From Sphagnum compactum (lineage: Eukaryota; Bryophyta; Sphagnopsida; Sphagnales), in the NCBI GenBank assembly GCA_965153455.1, contig OZ234502.1, forward strand, positions 6,355,495-6,419,494: DNA of 64,000 nt, written 5' to 3'. Within the stretch, counting starts at the first letter, position 1, and each line of letters opens with the position of its first letter. Position numbers and translations under genes: made by a program. Under the pieces are notes generated by a model. That model ran no database searches, was not told the DNA's origin, and saw nothing but the letters and a program-made list of their open reading frames with translations. Below are positions 60,406 to 64,000 of this stretch, piece by piece.

Positions 60406-62654
60406 TCAGAGTTTGTCTGTTGAGTCAGTGATGATGGGGCTAGTGCAGGAATTAGGTTGCAACACTTTGATGGAGATGAGAGCTTCCAATTCCCGATCAT
60501 CAATTCTAAACCTCTCATCCATGAGCCTTTTAGTGCTTTCCCCTTTCATGTCCCTATCATCTACTACCACTACCTCTTGATGATCCACCAGCTCTTCTAA
60601 TGGTAGCATACTTGTTGGTAAGCCAAGGTGGTCAGTCTGACTAGCGCCTGTGGCTCCCGTCAGCAGCTTCGCTCGAGCTGCTTGCAAGGGCCAATCCGTT
60701 CGGAAAAGCACGAAGAGCATCAACACCGCACATGTGTACTGGGCAGCCAGTAAGCCAAACCACAGACCCACGAAGCCGACGTTGAAAAGGAAGCCGAGAA
60801 CCATGGCGACTGGCATTCCCACAAAGTAAAAAGAGCCCAAATTAATGTTGGCCCCGATGGTGGGTCGTGCACTTCCGCGCAGCACGCCACAACCCGTCGT
60901 CTGTGGGCAATTGCCGAGCTCGCAGAGGCCGACGATGGGCATGGCGATAGCCGTGAGGGACAAAATGTCACTGTTGCTTGTGAAGATTCGGCCCCAAGTG
61001 TGGCGCATTGTGGTGGTGAAAGTGGCGGCCAGAACCGCCACCACGCCTGCGCATCCCAGAGCCACGAGCATTGCCGTCCGGGCTTTGCCCGGTCGGTTGG
61101 CACCCAGTTCATTGCCCACGCGCGTCGACACTGCCAAGCTGAGCGCGGATGGGAAAATGTACACTAGAGCCGTGGTCTGGATCAAGATGCCCATGGTGGC
61201 GACAGTGGCCTCGGCGTTGATTAACAATCCCGAGAGAATGATCATGAATTCGTACCACCACCACTCCAGGCACACGGACACGCAGCTGGGGATGGCTAAG
61301 TTCAGCAGCGGTCTCCACTCCTTGAGGCATTCAACCGACCACCCCGTCCATGACTTCTTGTACCTGCCCGACCACCACAAGTAGAGCAGGAGGAAACCCA
61401 CGAGGTTGAAGTTCGTCCATGACGCCGCCAGAGCCACTCCTCGCACGCCCATGTTGAGTGCATACACAAGGAGGAAGTTGATGGCGATATGGATGATGAG
61501 AGCCAGAGCCGCACACCAGGTGAGCGGGACGACTATGTTCTGGGTGCGGAGATAGATACGCAGCGGGTTCAGCACGGCTTGCGCCAGCAGATCAGGAATG
61601 GAGAAAAGAATGTAAGTGTGAGCCATGGCGGTTATCCCCTCGTCTTGGCCGCACCAGAGAAGGATGCGCTCCATGTTGAGCCAGAGGAAGGCAATGGGCA
61701 CGGAGGCGCAGAGCAGGACCATGACCATTCGTTGTAATGCAAGTCCCATCAGGTGCCATCTCTTGGCACCGTATGCTTGGCCGCAGATGGGTTCCATCCC
61801 CATTGCCAGCCCTGCGAGAACGGAGTAGCCTGTGATATTTGCGAAACCTATGGAGAGTGATCCGCCTGCCAACTCAAGCTCACCCAGATGGCCCAGAAAC
61901 AGCATGGATATCATGGCTCGAGCGTACAGTAACAGCCCCATGATCACCATCGGTCCAGCTATTGTGCTCATCTGCTTGAGCTCTTCCAGAACCTGCATTT
62001 CAGAAATCAAACGGTTTCGGACAAAGTTAATACTCCGCAGAGTTCTATGATGTGCATTCAAATCTCAATTGGAACTGTTCCAGACCGAAAGTCTAAGAAG
62101 CGCGGATCGTCTCTTCTTGTTCGTCACAGGCATTACTATCCGCATGCGGAAAGGTTCCGCATGATCTGAATTACGAACTCTATGCAACTGTTCGGAAGCG
62201 TGTCGAGTTCTGGAGCAGCTAAGTTAGCTAGCTTTCACGAGTTCAAGAAACAATTGCGTGTCCCCTGTAGACAAAGGCTTTAGTGTTTGGACAGAGAAGA
62301 AGTTTTGCCCATTACTGGAGTGTTCAAGAAGAGAATTTAGTAGAAGCGGTAGCAGAAGCAGCATATTCAGAAGGGTGCCAGGCCGGGTGTCAAGGTGAAA
62401 ACCTCAGAAGAAGATGGCCAACGCCGAAGCTCATCGCTCACGGCTTCTCCATGTGCTCCATCCCCGACGAGGAGCTGCTGCCCAGGAGGAGGAGGCGGAA
62501 TCACGAAGTCTGCGGCGTGGGAAGAAGAAGAAGGAGACTGCACTGACACAAGAATAGGGAGCACAAACGAGCCCGTCTGTGTAGTGGAAATCGCATTGTC
62601 ACACTTGTGGTGGCTCGCCGGATCCTTGCACTCACCGTGCGTGTGCCGACACAT
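60406..62654 (-). CDS. MATE efflux transporter, DTX48-56 type
   Basis: Membrane antiporter of the multidrug and toxic compound extrusion family, expected to expel organic compounds in exchange for H+ or Na+. Related Arabidopsis proteins (ADP1, BCD1, ZF14) are endomembrane-located and affect organ initiation and iron homeostasis; substrate here is unknown.

Model: exon 1 62654-62403 (84 codons, starts Met-Cys), intron 62402-61993, exon 2 61992-60406; 612 residues. Exon 2 extends upstream to 62061 as an open frame but without ATG until 61998. The join (...WPSSSE / VLEELKQMSTIAGP) matches family spacing before helix 1.

Motifs in spliced numbering: LELAGGSLSIGFANITGYS about 123-141, GMEPICGQAYGAK 149-161, SVCLEWWWYE 323-332, VSTRVGNELGANRPGKAR 372-389, GNCPQTTGCGVLRG 444-457, FRTDWPLQA 514-522. 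About twelve membrane segments in two MatE halves. A 90-residue acidic tail follows, longer than usual.

Exon 2 is much richer in GC than the window. Family call is secure; exon 1 is an inference. Confidence 0.93.
61993..62402 (-). other. Predicted phase-0 intron of the MATE gene
   Basis: On the minus strand the donor reads GAG/gttttc (weak after the GT) at 62403/62402 and the acceptor reads ctgaaatgcag/GTT at 61993/61992. Length 410 bases. Both sides fall between codons, so exon 1 and exon 2 stay in frame. Without splicing, translation would have to start at the ATG at 61998-61996, which overlaps the acceptor, and the Met-Cys N-terminus would be lost. Confidence 0.65.
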
Positions 62655-62667
62655 GGTTTCCCGGAGC

Positions 62668-62916
62668 TTACGCTTTTGTTATTGAGGCAACAGCAGCAGC
62701 AGCAGCAGCAGGGCTTAACTCGGATGTCGACCTTAACAACTTCTGGCCTTGGCCTCCACCTCGACGTCCTCCTCCTCGTGCACCACACACTTGAATCTCA
62801 ACAACACATCTTCCACATCTGTCAACAGTTTCATCTTGTGCAACCTTGATATTATTAAACTCCAAAATATTCTGAATCTTAGGTACCGGCCATGGTCGAC
62901 GAAGCAGGAGCATCAT
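62668..62916 (-). CDS. Upstream ORF in the MATE 5' leader region
   Basis: An 82-codon frame on the minus strand starts at tandem ATGs (62916 and 62913) and stops 13 bases upstream of the predicted MATE start at 62654. The product begins MMLLLRRPWPVPKI and ends in an alanine run made by the CTG/GCT repeat. It resembles no known peptide. If the transcript starts upstream of 62916, this frame could reduce translation of the transporter. Transcript start is unknown. Confidence 0.3.
   Translation of the reverse strand: MMLLLRRPWPVPKIQNILEFNNIKVAQDETVDRCGRCVVEIQVCGARGGGRRGGGQGQKLLRSTSELSPAAAAAAVASITKA
62691..62711. repeat. (CAG)7 tract upstream of the MATE start
   Basis: Seven CAG units on the plus strand, which are CTG units in the sense of the MATE transcript. 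Shorter tracts of the same kind lie at 62925-62938 and 63008-63022. All three lie in the presumed 5' leader, a setting where triplet length can vary between individuals. Confidence 0.9.
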
Positions 62917-64000
62917 CAACAAAGCAGCAGCAGCAGCACTACCACTCTCGAGCAAGAGATCATCACGAACTAGAAAGAGTGTGAAAAAACAAAACAAAAC
63001 AAAGAAGCAGCAGCAGCAGCAGGAGGAAAGAAGAGAAGAAAGTGCGGTGTAAAGAAAACGAAATGGGTCGCGTTTCTTGTAAAGCGGAGACGAGGAAAGC
63101 AAAGGCAGGAAGGAGGCCGGAGCGGAAAACAAGGCTCCCGAGTGCGACCGGTGGCTGGGGCTGACCGACCTGTCTCATTCATCCATCCATCCTTTCATCC
63201 ATCCACTCTCTTTACTTGCTTCCTTGCTGCCTGCCTTTTCTCCCTGTGTGCACAACAGTGTTGTCGCGTATCTGAGAGCGAGGGGTCAACAAGCGTGTTG
63301 ACGTTTTTTACTCATCAAGTAAGTAACGCCTTTTATTTTTTATTTTTAATACCGTAGTAAGGACGGAGAAAACCAAGTGTTAGCCTACTGACGCCCAGTT
63401 TGCAGTCAAACTTGTGTACCACACGTTTTGGTTAACACATAATAAATCTAGTGGGGTGAAAAACCCAACTTTGGTTAACTTAACTTACCGGCTCAGGTTT
63501 CTCTTCTCTTGTCGTTTGCTTGCTGTTTGTTTCACTCGGACTTTGTGTGCTACTATTGTCTTTCCACGTCTTCTAGCTTTACCTTTTTACCAACACAAAG
63601 TTGGGTGGGAACAAGAGGAAGCTAGCTAGCTAGAGGAGGAAGAAGGAGACAGAGAGAGAGAGAAAGAAAGAAAGAAAGAGAAAGATGAGGACTCACAAGA
63701 GGGTGGGCACTACGGGAGTGGAATGGGGGGGTTTTAGTCAAAATGAGTTCACACTACTACCTATATGGCACATGATGTGTGTGTGCTTGCATGTTACTTC
63801 CCTTTGTAAAGTACTTTTGAATTTCTTCCTTTAAGTATATATGACATACCTTTTGACATGGAGAGCCTACCCCCATTTCATGGGCATGGAGGTCACTTTC
63901 ATTTGCAGAAGGGACACTTGGCAAATTAGTAGCTCCTTTCCTTTTGGGTTCCAAAAGAAGTTTAATCAAGATGTCCTTCTCAAACTTATAATTAAATAAA
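62917..64000 (-). promoter_or_regulatory. Presumed promoter and distal leader of the MATE gene
   Basis: Upstream sequence of the MATE gene with less A/T than the intergenic deserts down to about 63.3 kb, then AT-rich. Contains an (atcc)n patch at 63179-63203, a gctagctagctag run at 63621-63633 and a gagagaga/aaagaaag tract at about 63649-63685. GA/CT-rich tracts are common near plant transcription starts. No TATA box could be assigned with confidence and no other gene is seen. Confidence 0.35.

Noticed and set aside
60845-61384. 179-codon open frame on the plus strand
   Set aside because: It is the antisense shadow of the GC-rich MATE exon; no domain and no independent signals.
61996-62061. 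Starting the MATE protein at the 5' end of the long open frame
   Set aside because: The first codon there is TTG, the first in-frame ATG overlaps the acceptor-like tgcag, and an upstream Met-Cys exon joins in frame with a better family fit.

Overview
This window looks like nuclear DNA from a plant with a large, repeat-rich, AT-rich genome. The evidence is one plant-type MATE transporter gene of the DTX48-56 kind, decayed plant-type Ty3/gypsy retroelements, a CACTA-type DNA transposon, tRNA-derived SINE-like heads, and about 60 kb with no intact gene. A gymnosperm or another large-genome land plant would fit, but the sequence does not settle the lineage. I saw no bacterial or organellar genes and no rRNA.

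Layout. 1-18 kb is intergenic. It holds tandem repeats (103-bp duplication at 898-1103), a degenerate repeat field (4.2-5.6 kb), a diverged minisatellite rich in 'ggctaaact' words (7.0-8.6 kb) inside a possible old CACTA-like element, a SINE-like copy at 9.8 kb, and a tandem repeat family at 13.1-15.3 kb. 18.2-25 kb holds two Ty3/gypsy remnants facing opposite ways. The minus-strand one has RT, RNase H, integrase, a spacer with a 21-bp heptad-length tandem repeat, and a decayed coiled-coil ORF downstream of pol. The plus-strand one is cut off in RT. 25-38 kb is intergenic with simple and tandem repeats, a second copy of a dispersed repeat and a decayed coding relic at 35.5-36.1 kb.

38,594-40,528 is a well-delimited CACTA-type element: 13-bp terminal inverted repeats starting CACTA, a matching TAT target duplication, and subterminal GTGACTA-type motifs. 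41.4-41.8 kb is a gypsy RNase H relic. 44.13-44.48 kb is a foldback element. 46.7-52.1 kb is a field of a composite repeat made of a tRNA-like head, a CTAGG-rich body, a CCTA/TAGG tract and an AT-rich tail. 54-60.4 kb is less AT-rich and holds two exon-like open stretches with no recognisable product and a perfect 24-bp-arm hairpin at 57.3 kb.

The only confident gene is the MATE transporter on the minus strand at 60.4-62.65 kb. The long open frame at 60,406-62,061 has no ATG at its 5' end. A small upstream exon beginning Met-Cys, joined through a phase-0 intron of 410 bp, gives a 612-residue protein whose N-terminal junction fits the family. Its 5' leader region carries CTG repeats on the sense strand and an upstream ORF ending 13 bases before the start codon.

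Most of the short open frames elsewhere have no coding signature I can recognise and are not annotated as genes.
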